Assembly (NCBI GenBank): GCA_963402885.1
Contig: OY727097.1
Coordinates: 14,632,001 to 14,696,000 of the forward strand
Direction of reading: 5' to 3'
Length of the DNA: 64,000 nucleotides
From: Antedon bifida
Taxonomy: Eukaryota > Echinodermata > Crinoidea > Comatulida > Antedonidae
The first letter of the stretch is position 1; each line of letters opens with the position of its first letter. A program made the translations under genes and the position numbers. This document shows, piece after piece, positions 50,401-56,260 of the stretch. The notes under the pieces are model-generated. The model was given only the letters and a program-made list of their open reading frames with translations. It did not search any database and was not told where the DNA came from.

Positions 50401-53400
50401 TAAAAACAAAGTATATATAATTGGATAATGCGTATGTTGAGATATAAAAAGAGAAAATGTTAAAAAAAAACAAAGTATATATAATTGGATAATGCGTATG
50501 TTGAGATATAAAAAGAGACAATGTTAAAAAACAAAGTATATATAATTGGATAATGCGTATGTTGAGATATAAAAAGAGAAAATGTTAAAAAACAAAGTAT
50601 TATTTTAATTGGATAATGCGTATGCTGTGATAAAAAAAAAAAGAAAACGTTAAAAACAAAGTATATTAGAATTGGATAATGCTAGACATTTTTATCAGGG
50701 GTCAATTTTTGTAGGGTGGGCGTATGTGGTACACGCTACTTATTTGCATATTTTCGTTTAAAATTGGTTTAAATAGACGAGGTAGGCCTATTTGTAAAAG
50801 GAGGAGTTTCGGGCAGGAGGTTGTGCACAAAGAATGAATAAAGTGAACGGTACCAAGTAAGATGTGTTATGTATTTATCTTATCTCGCTGTTTGCGTTTT
50901 TTCACGTTAGAACACGGTATCGTTGAGCTAAACGCAACTCTATTAAACTGTTCGCCGATTGTCCCAACACACTGCGCGTCGATAGCAAGTTAGCGAACGC
51001 CAAGATAATGTAATGCATATTTGCGCAATGTTCTTACCGGGAGTGTGCAATTTAATGTCTACATTTTGTTGATAAGTCAGTCTGTGGAGCACATGCCAAG
51101 GAAGTTAAGAATTATTCTTTTCTTTAGGCCCTATTGTTTTAAACTTTTTAATTTATAAATTACATTCAAGTATCGTACGAAGGAAGACAATTTAAATCCA
51201 CCACTTTTAGATAAGATGATTTGAGCAGAGGCAGATCAACGAAATTATTCTTGATAATAAATAATAACTAACTAGGCCTAAATAACAATAACTGACTAAA
51301 ACCCAACAAATGTGTGTGGTTACATTACAAAATTATAGTGGGAACCGAATACATTTTCGTCGCAACAGCGATGATTCAACTACCGTAATTGTTGTAAAGA
51401 GGGGTGCAAAATTGATAGATTAGCTTTTTGCACTTGGCATGCTCTCTTCCTTGTTCTTCTAATTCATTTATTCGTTTTAAAAATAAACAAAAAAAAACAT
51501 TTTTGTTTAGTTCAAGCAATTTTTACCATTGGAATCTTACCTTTTTATGTATATCTCAATTATAATAATTTTATATATTTTTTTTTCACAAAATTGCTTC
51601 AATCGGGTTAAATTTTTCACTGCACCTTTTGAGGCGAGTTATGAATGTTTGCATATTATATTATTTTTATGGTCAATAAACACTTTAGTTTGCGGAGATA
51701 GAAGTATATAAAATTTCCAAATTTATTAATAGGTAAAATTAAAATACACTTTATTACTTACGTCATTTTTAAGATTAACATCAGCACCCGACTCGATCAG
51801 GTTCTGGCAAACAGTAACATTGTTGTAATAAGCCCCATTTAACAGTGCTGTTTCACCGATCTATTGAAAATATTTAAAAAAAACTTAAAAATTATCTTTT
51901 TTCAAACACCACCAAATATTGAAGAATAATTAATCATATGTCCAATTCAATGTTTCCTTTTATCATCACTAGAGTACATTTTTTCGAATAACTATTATCA
52001 ATGACTAATTTTACTGTGTGTTTTCAAATGTAATATTTTGTGTGTGTTTTTACATCTATATTATTTTCTCTGATAAAAAGTCAATGAATAAGTTGAAGAC
52101 ATTTGTCATGTTTGTTTATTTTAAGAAAGGTGAGCATAATAAAATATTAACAATGCTAATTGTGGATAGACAGGTAAATTAAATGCTTAAAAGTAAACGT
52201 TAAATATGTATTGTCCTAAAAAATAAAAAAAATAGCGGTAATAATCACTTCCGTAGAAAAAAAACATGTTTTCACTTTAAAAAGACAAATATACAGTTAT
52301 ATTAAATGAAGAAACCCATTGGCTGGCAGCCGATTTGACTATTGTTTGCTTTAAATATACAGTTTTCAGCTAAATGATTTGTTCTTGTTCAAATTGTTGG
52401 TCAACGTGAATAAATACTATGTGACATTGAAATGGCATATTCAACAACAACAACAATTAAAAAAATGCTTAGAAGGAAAATATAAGTTTAACTGATGAGA
52501 TTGTTTACTCTGTGAGTAAATTGGTAATTTATTAATGGATTGTAGGCCTATATAGAATACTTCAGTACTCATTTTTACCACATAAGAATTAAGTTGAAAC
52601 ACAAAACTAATAATAATATAAGTTTGCTTAGTCATTAGCTATCCCCATTTACAATGATTATTTTTTTAATCTTTACACAGATTGCATTAACACCAACGTC
52701 GTTGACCGGCAAACAAAGGTTGTGACAAATATGATTTGAATCGCTAGGATATTCGTTTAGTCAAAAGATGACAATAAATGGAATATTCCGATAAAGTTTC
52801 CGTTAACTACTTAGATTATTTTTTTTTAACACTTCCTTTTTTTTTTTGGGGTTTTAAGAGGAATATTTTGGGATGTGTGCTTACAGTTTATATACAAATG
52901 ATTTCTCAGCGGTTTTAGCATGAATATTCACTGGCTTTTTCATCTCGTAAAACGCATTTACAAGATTTTTGTCTGATAATAGCTTAGCGCATGCGCGAAT
53001 CAGTGAGCAGATGAGGTGGTAACAAGCGATTTCATCGATTTTTACGATTTGTACACACAATGTTATATTTTATTATAGACGATGTAGTCCAGAGTAGCAA
53101 CAATATTTGATAAAACGACTTGTCTGGTCTTTTGAATGTCGGGGCGTTTCAAATATTTAATACGTAGTTTTTGAGCCACCCTTAAACTGACAGGAGCTAC
53201 GGGTTTAGCATTATATTGCTGCAATCCCAAGATGATGTGAACATAATCATGAACGAGTTCAGAATAGACAAACATGATTATCGAATGGCCTAGCTTACCG
53301 GTCTAGCCTTTGTTAATGAGTTACATAATAGAGCAGTCAATTTTGCAACTCATCAACAATTCTCACCATCCAAATCGTAAACATTCATTATTTTTATTTA

Positions 53401-55478
53401 TTATTAAACTTGTCCACTCGCCATAGTTATACTGTACTGAATCTATCATCTAGTAATAATAATAGTGTCCTACAAAACTACGTGCAGCACATGGAGTCCA
53501 TGGATGTAGTAGACAAAAAAAACAAGCATGCTACAAAGGACCGATCCAAGTAACATTTTAGCTTTACGAAGTTTACTTTATTATGTTGTTTTATTGTCTT
53601 AAGAAGTGATATAATTTATTAAATAACCAAACGCGGATGACATTATGTATATTATATATTTCCAAGGCATATCCTACCATTGGAAGCGCTGGAGAGTTGT
53701 GCCACTTTGATTTTGCCATCTGGACACTTGACATACATTTTGTCCTTACTTAACAAGAGTGTAAACTATACAAACCGAGATATATTTTAGCTTGCTACAG
53801 ACAAGGCATCTTTTAACTATGTGCATCACATGGAGTCCCTGAATCATTAAATGTAGTAGACAAAAAAAAACAAGCATGCTACAAAGGACCGATCCAAGTA
53901 ACATTTTAGCTTTACTAAGTTTACTTTGTTATATTTTGTATTTGTCTTAAGAAATTATATAATATATTAAATAATAATAATATTATAATTATAAAAATAA
54001 CATAGTTAATATACTTACTGTATCTATGTTATTTTTATAATTTTAATATTGTCCAAGAATACGTATTTGTTTAAAGTATTTATCGTCAAAGAATTTAAAC
54101 ATGGATTACATTTGGAGGCTAAATATAATTCATTCCAATTTCCTGTTGATTGTTATGCTTTTGCTTTTCTTTTTTAGAGTTTATGTTTATTTCATACACT
54201 AAGCTTATATGTTGTGTACATGTGGCAGATTTTGAGAACAATCCTGTTTTATGTAAATGGTGTAGTTGTATTGTAAAACATATCTAAATCATGGCAGTAC
54301 TTTTTTCTCTAATATTTACAGAATTATGATTGAATAATGAACCTAGGATGATTTATTGAAATTCGTAATTTTGTAAAGTAATCCATATATTATAATATAT
54401 TGCTGGAATCGTTATTTGAATAATTTACTATTGCTTATCTTATATACTATATTTGATTGATCACTTAATTTTAAATTCTTATGCAACAAACAATACTCTC
54501 AAAACCATAAATCACACTAAAATTGGATGTTTTCTAATTTTGTATATTTAAATTATTTATTATTATTATTTTCATTATTTTTTTTGTTCTTATCTGCATC
54601 ATTATTTGCATTCATATTACAGTATTTGTACTTTTTTTCTCTTTTATAGGGACAGCACACTTTTACTACAAATGTATATCTAAATGATATTACACAGTCT
54701 GAGGTCAATATATTAATTTATTAGAGATAATATGTTGTTATTGTGTTAACACTCTTTGTATTATTATTATTTACATAGAAAAATAAGTCATAATTGATTT
54801 GTAGGCCTACCTTGTTGTAACAGTTTACAGCCTTTAACTTAATAATATGTGTACAAATATCAATCTCACTATTGTTTGCACTTTCCGGAATCTATGAAAT
54901 ATGAACATATAATATTATTAAAATATATCCAATTGTATATTTAATTAAATCACATGCATTGATATGATTGTTAAACACAAGATCAGAATAGTCTATTTTT
55001 TCAATCGTTGTTTACTAAAAGAAGACATCTCATCCCCAACTTTTGTCAGATTACGTTTTTAACAATATTTGGTAATATTCTAACATATTCATGCATCTGT
55101 ATTTTATATGTACAGTTATAATAAGAGACATAAATAATGATTATGAAGGTGATGATGATGATGATAATGGCGATGGCGATGACGATGACGATGACGATGA
55201 CGACGACGACGATATTGTTGTTATTGTAGAATAATAAAATAGAGTGGAAGAGAGGCAATCAAGAATAACAAAGTAATGCAAATTACCACCATGTTTTATC
55301 GAGGCTAATTCAATAAGTAAATTCATTTGTCTATAATATGCTATACACAGATGGAAGGTACTGTTTTATACGTTTCAACATAATTAAGCTAAATACTAAT
55401 AATTATGATTTTTGTCAGCAGTAGTACCTTTAGGCTATTATGAGCACATAGTTCTAGAAGTTCTTTTTTCAGATCCAT
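17382..55478 (-). CDS. Ankyrin-repeat protein gene (spliced, 7 exons seen, 3' end outside window)
   Basis: Seven minus-strand exons join without a frame break: 55478-55428, 54891-54811, 51860-51762, 42544-42446, 33424-33326, 24504-24406 and 17480-17382, giving 209 codons so far. Every internal exon is bounded by AG at the 5' side and GT at the 3' side, is a multiple of three long, and is phase 0 at both ends. The product is a start peptide, one shortened ankyrin-like unit and five 33-residue ankyrin repeats with the family's TPL, AA..GH.D(I/V)(C/V) and LL..GA.L/V pattern. Ankyrin repeats are protein-binding scaffolds; the partner, cellular location and downstream domains cannot be told from this window. 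No stop codon or terminal exon is seen, so the gene most likely continues below position 1. Exon flanks of the last three repeats are duplicated together with the exons. The function is unknown and I give no symbol. Confidence 0.8.
17481..18691. other. Intron between exons 6 and 7
   Basis: 17481-17720 is related to the upstream flanks of exons 5 and 6 (ATTACAAACATTATGTTATA). 18180-18340 matches 31975-32115. At 18421 and 18502 the phrase CTCGAGTACGATGATATTGA is repeated 81 bp apart. No gene is seen. Confidence 0.5.
18692..19280. mobile_element. Long inverted-repeat (foldback) element
   Basis: Arms of about 230 bp (18692-18935 and 19066-19280) are reverse complements with moderate divergence. 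Shared phrases include ATATATAGAGAGAGTTACGA, CATGTTTGTGTCCAACTAT and ATCAATTTG.TTAAAGG. The central 130 bp is GC-richer. There is no transposase. The 75-codon open frame in the left arm is a by-product. Confidence 0.7.
19687..19822. repeat. Nested palindromic (MITE-like) element
   Basis: The outer arms AAATATAAGATTT and AAATCTTATATTT enclose GAATATATTTCCC and GGGAAATATATTC, which enclose AGCGCTTTGCGCT. The whole 136 bp can fold into one hairpin. Confidence 0.6.
19941..20475 (+). repeat. Dispersed repeat R3, copy 1
   Basis: It starts GGCGGGGCGTTTATTAGAGG and ends around CAGTATAATTTCATTTTG. An inverted copy is at 41403-41988 and a partial direct copy at 32130-32357. It is probably an old transposable element; no ends or coding region are recognised. 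Confidence 0.6.
20476..21019. other. Intron, no gene
   Basis: Part of this stretch (TGCTTAATTCTG and TTTCCGGGTTCGTCA near 20678 and 20850) resembles 41100-41330 in the exon 4-5 intron, so it may belong to the amplified unit. Nothing else is recognised. Confidence 0.4.
21023..23745. mobile_element. Candidate DNA-element ends (inverted repeat 2.7 kb apart)
   Basis: TCAGTCGGAGAGCCGCGTTG at the left and its near complement at the right (CAACGCGGCTTTCCGACTGA) face each other, each next to TTAAT. Related pieces recur inside (GTGGGATTTGCATC near 21371 and GTGGGAGTTGCATC near 23336). There is no transposase in between. It could be two solo ends rather than one element. Confidence 0.35.
22281..22400 (-). 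mobile_element. 3' tail of a LINE (minus strand)
   Basis: On the minus strand the sequence runs into AATAAAGTAAATCAATCAAT with a (TCAA) repeat, the short-unit tail typical of CR1/L2 families. There is no coding part. Confidence 0.4.
23983..24045. repeat. Three short direct repeats
   Basis: TATTACAAAGTGCGAC occurs at 23983 and 24026, with TACTACAAAGTGTGAC at 24007 between them. Confidence 0.6.
24406..24504 (-). CDS. Ankyrin gene exon 6 (one ankyrin repeat)
   Basis: This 99-bp exon is bounded by AATATTTCAG and GTAAGTG. The residues start NGSTPLIIAAENGHTDIC and end GAKLDLQDN, the closest match to the ankyrin consensus in the window. The longer open frame around it runs into intron on both sides and is not the real boundary. 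It is phase 0, with flanks shared with exons 5 and 7. Confidence 0.92.
24505..26149. other. Intron between exons 5 and 6
   Basis: 24505-24780 is the flank shared with exon 5 (GTGTTTCTTTGCCTGAAAT, CCGGTAGTGCTAACTAGT). The rest is AT-rich and holds no recognised gene or repeat. Confidence 0.5.
26635..27155 (+). mobile_element. Helitron-like repeat fragment with palindromic start
   Basis: It begins with the perfect foldback GTCGCGTGGACGCGAC, then a GTCGGTCTGTCTGTC-type simple array (about 26672-26725). Sequence from about 26755 is homologous to 62258-62660 and 63674-64000 (CTAGCTAAGTCAATTTTTCA, CACGGTGCGCAAT, TTACGTGCGTAGCGCAT). It interrupts block B relative to block A. The array head also occurs reversed at 7440-7555. 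Confidence 0.6.
27963..28868. repeat. Inverted duplication with 148-bp arms
   Basis: 27963-28110 and 28721-28868 are reverse complements with one mismatch seen (CCGG against CTGG). The left arm is in its ancestral place (also in block A); the right arm and 28139-28720 are additional. The loop contains a 44-bp-period pair of ATAAATTTACGTAAGG. Confidence 0.85.
30328..30519. repeat. Snap-back inverted repeat (copy in block B)
   Basis: Same foldback as 8722-8906, with arms AAAATGCAGACCGTCTTAAA and complement. Confidence 0.7.
30841..32129. other. Intron, no gene
   Basis: AT-rich. 31975-32115 is related to 18180-18340. The open frames here are short and lack any recognisable domain. Confidence 0.5.
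32130..32357 (+). repeat. Dispersed repeat R3, partial copy 2
   Basis: GGAGCGTTAATTAGAGGGTG to AAGCACCCCGGGTCTC, matching 19944-20165. Confidence 0.55.
33326..33424 (-). CDS. Ankyrin gene exon 5 (one ankyrin repeat)
   Basis: This 99-bp exon is bounded by AATATTTCAG and GTAAGTG. The residues start TGASSLLVAAQNGHTDVC and end GANLDLQLN. NGHTDVC.IL.KAGA is nearly identical to exons 6 and 7. At least 300 bp of intron on both sides also match those exons, including the ATTACCG.TACGCCCTTTA motif about 100 bp downstream. It is phase 0. The likely origin is a recent tandem duplication. Confidence 0.88.
34534..35075 (-). mobile_element. LINE 3' fragment nested with 6-bp target duplication
   Basis: The C-terminal RT tail includes IRYSGTKLFNDLPDEIKLA, a motif common at the end of CR1/L2/RTE-type polyproteins. 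A 3' UTR follows, with an ATGAATGAATGA tail. AGAGTT flanks both ends (34528-34533 and 35076-35081). Removing it restores RFRV-SACDLVSVY of the host LINE in frame. Confidence 0.75.
35457..36436 (-). mobile_element. L1-like LINE, 5'-truncated, nested insertion
   Basis: The minus strand encodes SPIVKILRSWYRNQEF, NGVRQGGVKSPLLYNLYTDP, the catalytic SFADDLVLLA and, after a frame change near 36190, a long C-terminal part (CYNNALRLLLKQPRHCSAS). It ends with GAAATAAAAAGATAAATG. It sits between FNVII and NDAA of the host LINE, with AATT at both joins. It has the same family C end as 8935-9275. Confidence 0.75.
38320..38456. repeat. Near-perfect 65-bp hairpin
   Basis: 38320-38384 and 38392-38456 are reverse complements with one mismatch and a 7-base loop (GATACAT). 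It is not seen in blocks A or B. It could be a young foldback element or yield a long double-stranded RNA. Confidence 0.9.
40561..40627. repeat. Double hairpin
   Basis: CATACTAATTAGTTAGTATG (8-bp stem, 40561-40580) is followed by a perfect 24-bp stem at 40577-40600 and 40604-40627 with loop TTT. It is short and near-perfect, with no evidence of a microRNA. Confidence 0.85.
41403..41988 (-). repeat. Dispersed repeat R3, inverted copy 3
   Basis: Reverse complement of 19941-20475, lying 0.5 kb from exon 4. It contains the GCGTTTATTAGAGAGTGGAGG end and the TAATGTAATTTTTAC end. A TTTA simple repeat at about 41765 is not part of copy 1. Confidence 0.6.
42446..42544 (-). CDS. Ankyrin gene exon 4 (one ankyrin repeat)
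   Basis: This 99-bp exon is bounded by TTATTTCAG and GTAGG. The 33 residues start NGCGPLFCAAGKGCTDIVT and end GSHVNVPNK. The GPL, CAA.KG.TDIV and LLMAG features fit the ankyrin consensus, with Cys for the usual His in GHTD. It is phase 0 on both sides. The intron to exon 5 is 9.0 kb and contains block C and the old LINE at 33735-37905. Confidence 0.85.
42545..44110. other. Intron between exons 3 and 4, no gene
   Basis: AT-rich. It contains a perfect 22-bp palindrome at 42931-42952 (ACCAATTG..CAATTGGT) and TAT-rich simple sequence at 42725-42780. The open frames at 43443-44082 show no domain. Confidence 0.5.
44120..44250 (+). pseudogene. Tiny LINE RT fragment
   Basis: One frame reads FPPFYKKGEFRNLYRSVPLN then CEILERIII, matching the RT block that is usually P(I/V)(F/Y)KKG...YRP(I/V)SL.S...E(K/R)II. 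No other RT blocks are next to it. It is an ancient relic. Confidence 0.5.
44251..45699. other. Intron, no gene
   Basis: AT-rich. 44870-45000 has an irregular repetition of GCCGCA.GAAAAAGTAGCC, which makes the 96-codon minus-strand frame there look repetitive (GYFF). I do not call it a gene. Confidence 0.45.
45700..46080. mobile_element. Possible MITE (pogo/Tigger-like phrase)
   Basis: It begins AGTAGAACCTCTCATTTGGA and includes GGGAACGAGAACTCTGACTG, wording typical of small pogo-related elements. It is followed by GCGCGGCCTAGATGGTACGT at about 46038, a phrase also at 28696-28712. The ends are not exact. Confidence 0.35.
46420..46559 (+). repeat. 5' LTR (about 140 bp)
   Basis: It matches 50725-50868: TGTGGTACAC, ATTTGCATATTTTC, TTTAAATAGACGAGGTA (TATA-like), CAGGAGGTTGTGCACAA, AATGAATAAAGTGAACGGTA (AATAAA signal) and TAAGATGTGTT. 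No matching target duplication was found outside the two LTRs. Confidence 0.75.
46737..46824 (+). repeat. Four 22-bp repeats in gypsy leader
   Basis: ATTCAGAACT starts at 46737, 46759, 46781 and 46803, exactly 22 bp apart. The ten following bases vary. Confidence 0.9.
47018..47745 (+). pseudogene. gypsy gag remnant
   Basis: The reading starts MAFKYDMGGSVLKYSGD, then shifts frame to IEEEHKNYITKIRDLLKAHF, ASDIMLWRKQIKKSDSELLS (capsid-like) and RNICWRCGFRG, the start of a zinc knuckle whose later Cys/His positions are degraded (PIRVTYYARKD). It contains several stops. Confidence 0.65.
47935..48370 (+). pseudogene. gypsy protease remnant
   Basis: AKCLVDTGVSINLID carries the aspartic protease DTG triad (DTGV for the usual DTGA/DTGS). 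IMLGSQFLHDHGANIN follows, typical of retropepsin C-terminal halves. The frame stops at 48368. Confidence 0.7.
48368..49900 (+). pseudogene. gypsy integrase core and GPY/F module, interrupted
   Basis: VAKALFEYVMCVHGCPETLL then SDRGSN (second catalytic Asp region) stops at about 48519. It resumes at about 49165 with ERCNAVILECISHYVNEYHN (third catalytic Glu region), SHVYPLYGREARFP, and GDSVWVYIPAL...WSGPYLFVEK...VHVNRMKFAY (GPY/F). The zinc-binding N end is deleted. Confidence 0.75.
48520..49118 (-). mobile_element. LINE RT C-terminal fragment inside the integrase
   Basis: The minus strand reads LLQTRLIFLRAYIRSRLTFN and CQNW, then FLRRMIRNGYRRK and IDIHNVRHV, as found after the RT core of some RTE-like LINEs. 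It is 5'-truncated and decayed. It disrupts the gypsy integrase, so it is younger. Confidence 0.65.
49927..50115 (+). pseudogene. gypsy C-terminal chromodomain
   Basis: This open frame of 62 codons holds EFEIETIIRGRYRQHCLEYL, IKWKSFPHSRNTWEAVQNL and a final helix ALEYIENN. Compared with chromodomains it keeps the YL(I/V)KWK, the TWE and the NL positions. It is separated from the integrase frame by a stop at about 49900. Confidence 0.75.
50345..50690. repeat. ~62-bp minisatellite, about six units
   Basis: TTGGATAATGCGTATG starts at 50361, 50421, 50485, 50546 and 50609, with a last partial unit at 50672. Units also share AAGAGAAAATGTTAAAAA. Confidence 0.9.
50725..50868 (+). repeat. 3' LTR
   Basis: Counterpart of 46420-46559, with small indels (an extra AGGCCT near 50783). 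The preceding GTAGGGTGGGCGTA may be the polypurine tract. Confidence 0.75.
50869..51761. other. Intron upstream of exon 4 / downstream of exon 3, no gene
   Basis: AT-rich with T runs. Nothing is recognised. Confidence 0.5.
51762..51860 (-). CDS. Ankyrin gene exon 3 (one ankyrin repeat)
   Basis: This 99-bp exon is bounded by TTTTCAATAG and GTAAGT. The 33 residues start IGETALLNGAYYNNVTV and end GADVNLKND. TAL replaces the usual TPL, and the first-helix AA..GH motif is degenerate (GAYYNN). The C-terminal GADVN is canonical. It is phase 0 on both sides. The intron to the next exon (9.2 kb) contains the gypsy element. Confidence 0.8.
51861..52880. other. Intron, no gene
   Basis: AT-rich intron. 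No repeat or domain is recognised. Confidence 0.5.
52881..53330 (-). pseudogene. Unrecognised protein-like sequence, frameshifted
   Basis: One minus-strand frame (open from about 53305; ATG at 53275) reads FVYSELVHDYVHIILGLQQY through KRPDIQKTRQVVLSNIVATL to a stop at 53063. Another frame takes over at about 53059 with IDEIACYHLICSLIRACAKL and LVNAFYEMKKPVNIH, ending in a stop at 52881. Composition and amphipathic spacing look like a real helical protein with one frame break. I do not recognise the family. It lies in the intron between ankyrin exons 2 and 3. It may be a pseudogene or a captured fragment. Confidence 0.4.
53481..53978. repeat. Direct repeat pair of about 150 bp
   Basis: 53481-53632 and 53817-53978 share ACAAGCATGCTACAAAGGAC and CGATCCAAGTAACATTTTAG with a few differences and indels. 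184 bp of unrelated sequence lies between. Confidence 0.85.
53979..54810. other. Intron, no gene
   Basis: AT-rich sequence with T and ATT simple runs. Confidence 0.5.
54811..54891 (-). CDS. Ankyrin gene exon 2 (shortened ankyrin-like unit, 27 codons)
   Basis: This exon is bounded by TTTCATAG and GTAGGCC and reads 27 codons, IPESANNSEIDICTHII followed by KLKAVNCYNK. It aligns with the second helix and loop of the 33-residue repeats (EIDICTHII against HTDICSLLL) but lacks about six residues, including the TPL turn. It is still a multiple of three and phase 0. It may cap the repeat stack rather than form a full repeat. The match is weaker than for the other exons. Confidence 0.6.
55150..55214. 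repeat. GAT/GAC microsatellite
   Basis: (GAT)n passing into (GACGAT)n and (GAC)n, within intron 1. It causes spurious serine-rich frames on the minus strand. Confidence 0.95.
55428..55478 (-). CDS. Ankyrin gene exon 1 (start codon exon)
   Basis: It encodes MDLKKELLELCAHNSLK (17 codons) and ends AAG|GTACTA. The ATG sits in a good context (A at -3, G at +4). It leads in phase 0 into the next ankyrin-like exon 0.5 kb downstream. LLELCAHNSLK resembles the N-terminal helix that often precedes a first ankyrin repeat. A pyrimidine tract ending in AG lies 28 bases upstream of the ATG (AG at 55506-55507), so a 5' UTR intron is likely. It is too short to be identified alone; the call rests on frame, splice signal and position. 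Confidence 0.6.
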
Positions 55479-56185
55479 TTGTAATTCCTATACCGTGTAT
55501 GTATACTAAAAAAAAAGAAGTGGTTAACAATACATATTATAAATTGGTTGTGAAGAATGTATAAAAGCAATACAAACATGGTGTGTAGAGTGTTGAAGTT
55601 CAACTTATAACAAGGACCACCAATTAAACACAATGATATCAAAATAAACGTTCATATTTAGATCTAAAGTGCATCCATAATCATAGTTACCGTATTAGTA
55701 TTTATGATCATTTTAAATACTTGTGGTTCAGAACAGACCAACAATGTTCTCTCCTTCAGAAATGGTTTCAGATTTGTATATAAACTTAAAGCATAATATG
55801 ATCTAAGAGAAAGAATGACGCTCAAAACGGGCGCCACTACAACGACAATGTTTCTAGTTATTGTGCGCAATACTCGTATGGACACCACATTTACTGCTGT
55901 GTTACTTTATTTCTTATGAACTATTCAAAAATTTTGAATTTAAATATTATAGGCCTATATTTTGTAATATAAATTCTTAAAATAAATCATTCTAAATTTG
56001 AATACACAAAACTGATTTATTTTTACAGAAACAGGGGAAATGTTGGTTAAGATAAATATCTGTTGCTTGTATAGCAACATTTGTAGTAGCTAACAAAACT
56101 AACTGTAAGTAATGTGCAAACATTTTACATTAAACACAACCCTATCCATATATTATTAGTAAAGTACGTTTTTACAAGTTACTTT

Positions 56186-56260
56186 TTAAACTCACCTGAT
56201 TTGTGCTGAAATATATGTTTCCTCAATCAACAGTTGACTGTTTTTGTACAGAACACCAGA
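56186..56260 (-). other. Candidate 5' noncoding exon and donor of the ankyrin gene
   Basis: On the minus strand a perfect donor, CAG|GTGAGT, falls at 56196/56195, about 0.7 kb upstream of the likely acceptor before exon 1 (AG at 55506-55507). Splicing these would place a 28-base leader before the ATG. The exon's 5' limit is not visible. The call rests on splice consensus and position only. Confidence 0.3.

Larger units (their letters stand above)
46420..50868 (+). mobile_element. Ty3/gypsy LTR retrotransposon with chromodomain, decayed
   Basis: The order is LTR, leader, gag with CCHC remnant, protease, integrase (its start deleted), GPY/F module, chromodomain, 62-bp minisatellite, LTR. RT and RNase H, normally between protease and integrase, are absent. 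A minus-strand LINE fragment interrupts the integrase. All frames are broken. The chromodomain suggests a chromovirus-type lineage in which the domain targets integration to chromatin (family knowledge). Confidence 0.85.

Noticed and set aside
46737..50690. Periodic repeats resembling a CRISPR array
   Set aside because: The 22-bp and 62-bp repeats lie in a eukaryotic retrotransposon, with no cas genes and unsuitable repeat/spacer layout.
55046..55326. Serine-rich or hydrophobic minus-strand frames
   Set aside because: Produced by the GAT/GAC microsatellite.
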